A stretch of 64,000 nt of DNA from Burkholderia sp. Bp9143 (GTDB taxonomy: Bacteria > Pseudomonadota > Gammaproteobacteria > Burkholderiales > Burkholderiaceae). Location of the stretch: positions 62,001 to 126,000 of the forward strand of contig NZ_QTPO01000018.1 in NCBI RefSeq assembly GCF_003853645.1. The letters run 5' to 3'. Under the pieces are notes generated by a model. That model worked only from the letters and a program-made list of their open reading frames with translations, ran no database searches and was not told where the DNA came from. Shown one piece after another: positions 63,052 to 64,000 of the stretch (within the stretch, counting starts at the first letter, position 1; each line of letters starts with the position of its first letter). The position numbers and the translations under genes were made by a program.

Positions 63052-64000
63052 ATGATCCGCATTGGAACACTTCACGTCTTTCTCGACAGACGTGAAATTC
63101 GCGCGAACGGAAAACTGTTGCGCATCGGCAGCCGTGCATTCGAAATTCTTGAAATCCTGATTCAGGCAAATGGCGCGCTGGTCTCGAAAGACGAGATCAT
63201 GCGGCGTGTGTGGCCGCACACGATCGTGGAGGAAAACAACCTGCAGGTGCATATCGCGTCGTTGCGCAAGGCGCTGGCCCGGGACCGCAATCTGATCCTC
63301 ACGGTGCCGGGGCGCGGCTATCGGCTTGTCGGCGTACAAGCCGAAGGCGAGGGCGGCGCCCCCGTGCGTCCCGCGGCGTCGCGGCTCGCGCCCGCGCCGA
63401 CGGCGCTCGTGGGGCGGGAGGAGATGGTCGCCGACGTCCTCGCGGCGCTCGACGCGTCGCGCGTCGTGACGCTGGTCGGTGCCGGCGGAATCGGCAAGAC
63501 GCGCGTCGCGATCGAAGCCGCGATCCGGGCCGAGGCGCGCTTTCCCGATGGTGCGGCGTTCGTGTCGCTGGCGACGGTTGCATGCCCGCAATTCGTCCCC
63601 GACGCGCTGGCGGACGCGCTGGACATCGCGCTGCCGGCCCGACCGCCGACGCTCGAAGCGGTGCTGGCGAGCGTCGCGCATCGCAGGATGTTGCTCGTGC
63701 TCGACAATTGCGAGCATCTGCTTGACGCGGCGGCGCGGATCGCGGCCGTGCTGACCGAATCCGATAGCGGGCTGCGCGTGCTGGCGACCAGCCGCGAGGC
63801 GCTTCGCATCCACGGGGAGCGACAGTGTCCGGTTCCACCGCTCGATGTCCCCGACCAGCGTGCCGGCGCAGCGCAGATGCTGGGCGCAAGCGCGGTGCGA
63901 TTGTTCGCGGCACGCGCGCGCGCCGCCGACCCGCGCTTTCCACTCGACGAACGCAGCGTGTTCCTGATGGCGTCGGTTTGCCGACGTCTCGACGGTCTGC
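63052..64000 (+). CDS. winged-helix/STAND ATPase regulator, C-terminus cut by window end
   Basis: The first 316 codons of a third family member run off the right edge. It begins MIRIGTLHVFLDRREIRANG, with winged-helix parts LVSKDEIMRRVWPHTIVEENNLQVHIASLRK and VPGRGYRLVG. ATPase follows: Walker A GAGGIGKT (about residue 144), Walker B LLVLDNCEH and TSREALRIHG. ATG 63052 matches the starts of the paralogues at 38973 and 58156; an in-frame stop lies just upstream. No clear ribosome-binding site is visible. Confidence 0.88.
   Translation, partial: MIRIGTLHVFLDRREIRANGKLLRIGSRAFEILEILIQANGALVSKDEIMRRVWPHTIVEENNLQVHIASLRKALARDRNLILTVPGRGYRLVGVQAEGEGGAPVRPAASRLAPAPTALVGREEMVADVLAALDASRVVTLVGAGGIGKTRVAIEAAIRAEARFPDGAAFVSLATVACPQFVPDALADALDIALPARPPTLEAVLASVAHRRMLLVLDNCEHLLDAAARIAAVLTESDSGLRVLATSREALRIHGERQCPVPPLDVPDQRAGAAQMLGASAVRLFAARARAADPRFPLDERSVFLMASVCRRLDGL

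Overview
The window has very high GC, long overlapping operons and a heavy load of transport and sensory genes, which is typical of a Burkholderia secondary replicon. An aidA gene with an aidA-like partner, a DUF3331 gene and repeated winged-helix/STAND ATPase regulators point to the Burkholderia cepacia complex, most likely the third replicon (chromosome 3/pC3). This placement is inferred from gene content. No rRNA, tRNA, IS element or CRISPR array was seen.

Region 1 (1-26.2 kb) concerns nitrogen-rich and guanidino compounds. A leftward nine-gene operon starts with a 2-oxoacid decarboxylase resembling AruI and an aldehyde dehydrogenase. It continues with a spermidine/putrescine-type ABC transporter and a polar amino-acid ABC transporter that runs off the left edge. 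Diverging from it is a histidine/octopine-type amino-acid ABC operon, followed by a HutH-family protein without the catalytic Ala-Ser-Gly triad and a HutC-type GntR regulator. Next comes a complete guanidine degradation locus: two guanidine-I (ykkC) riboswitches face away from each other. One sits ahead of a periplasmic binding protein gene. The other sits ahead of two DUF1989 proteins, a urea/guanidine carboxylase, an allophanate hydrolase, and an ABC permease and ATPase.

Region 2 (26.2-44.7 kb) holds aidA behind an AT-rich promoter with a lux-box-like dyad, then an AidA-like protein whose C-terminus is a LecB-type calcium lectin. After these come a zinc-ribbon/adenylate-cyclase/ATPase/TPR protein, a patatin-like hydrolase, an HD hydrolase, an exported VOC protein translationally coupled to an alginate-export-type porin, LysR and AraC regulators, a 955-residue winged-helix/STAND regulator, an amidohydrolase and a degenerate HD-like protein.

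Region 3 (44.7-64 kb) holds an Old Yellow Enzyme plus MFS exporter with a LysR regulator. Next is a three-subunit periplasmic molybdenum hydroxylase (triheme cytochrome c, 2Fe-2S, Mo subunit), then a giant pseudokinase/ATPase/GAF/histidine kinase. A second winged-helix/STAND protein without TPRs, two FixJ-type response regulators, a Tat-exported chloroperoxidase-like hydrolase, a DUF3331 protein and a third winged-helix/STAND gene cut by the right edge complete the region.

The least expected observations are: (i) helically phased TTCAG repeats at matching distances from TAG[AGT]CT hexamers ahead of three operons for exported proteins; (ii) the AidA-LecB fusion; (iii) the HutH homologue lacking the MIO triad; (iv) the paired divergent guanidine riboswitches.
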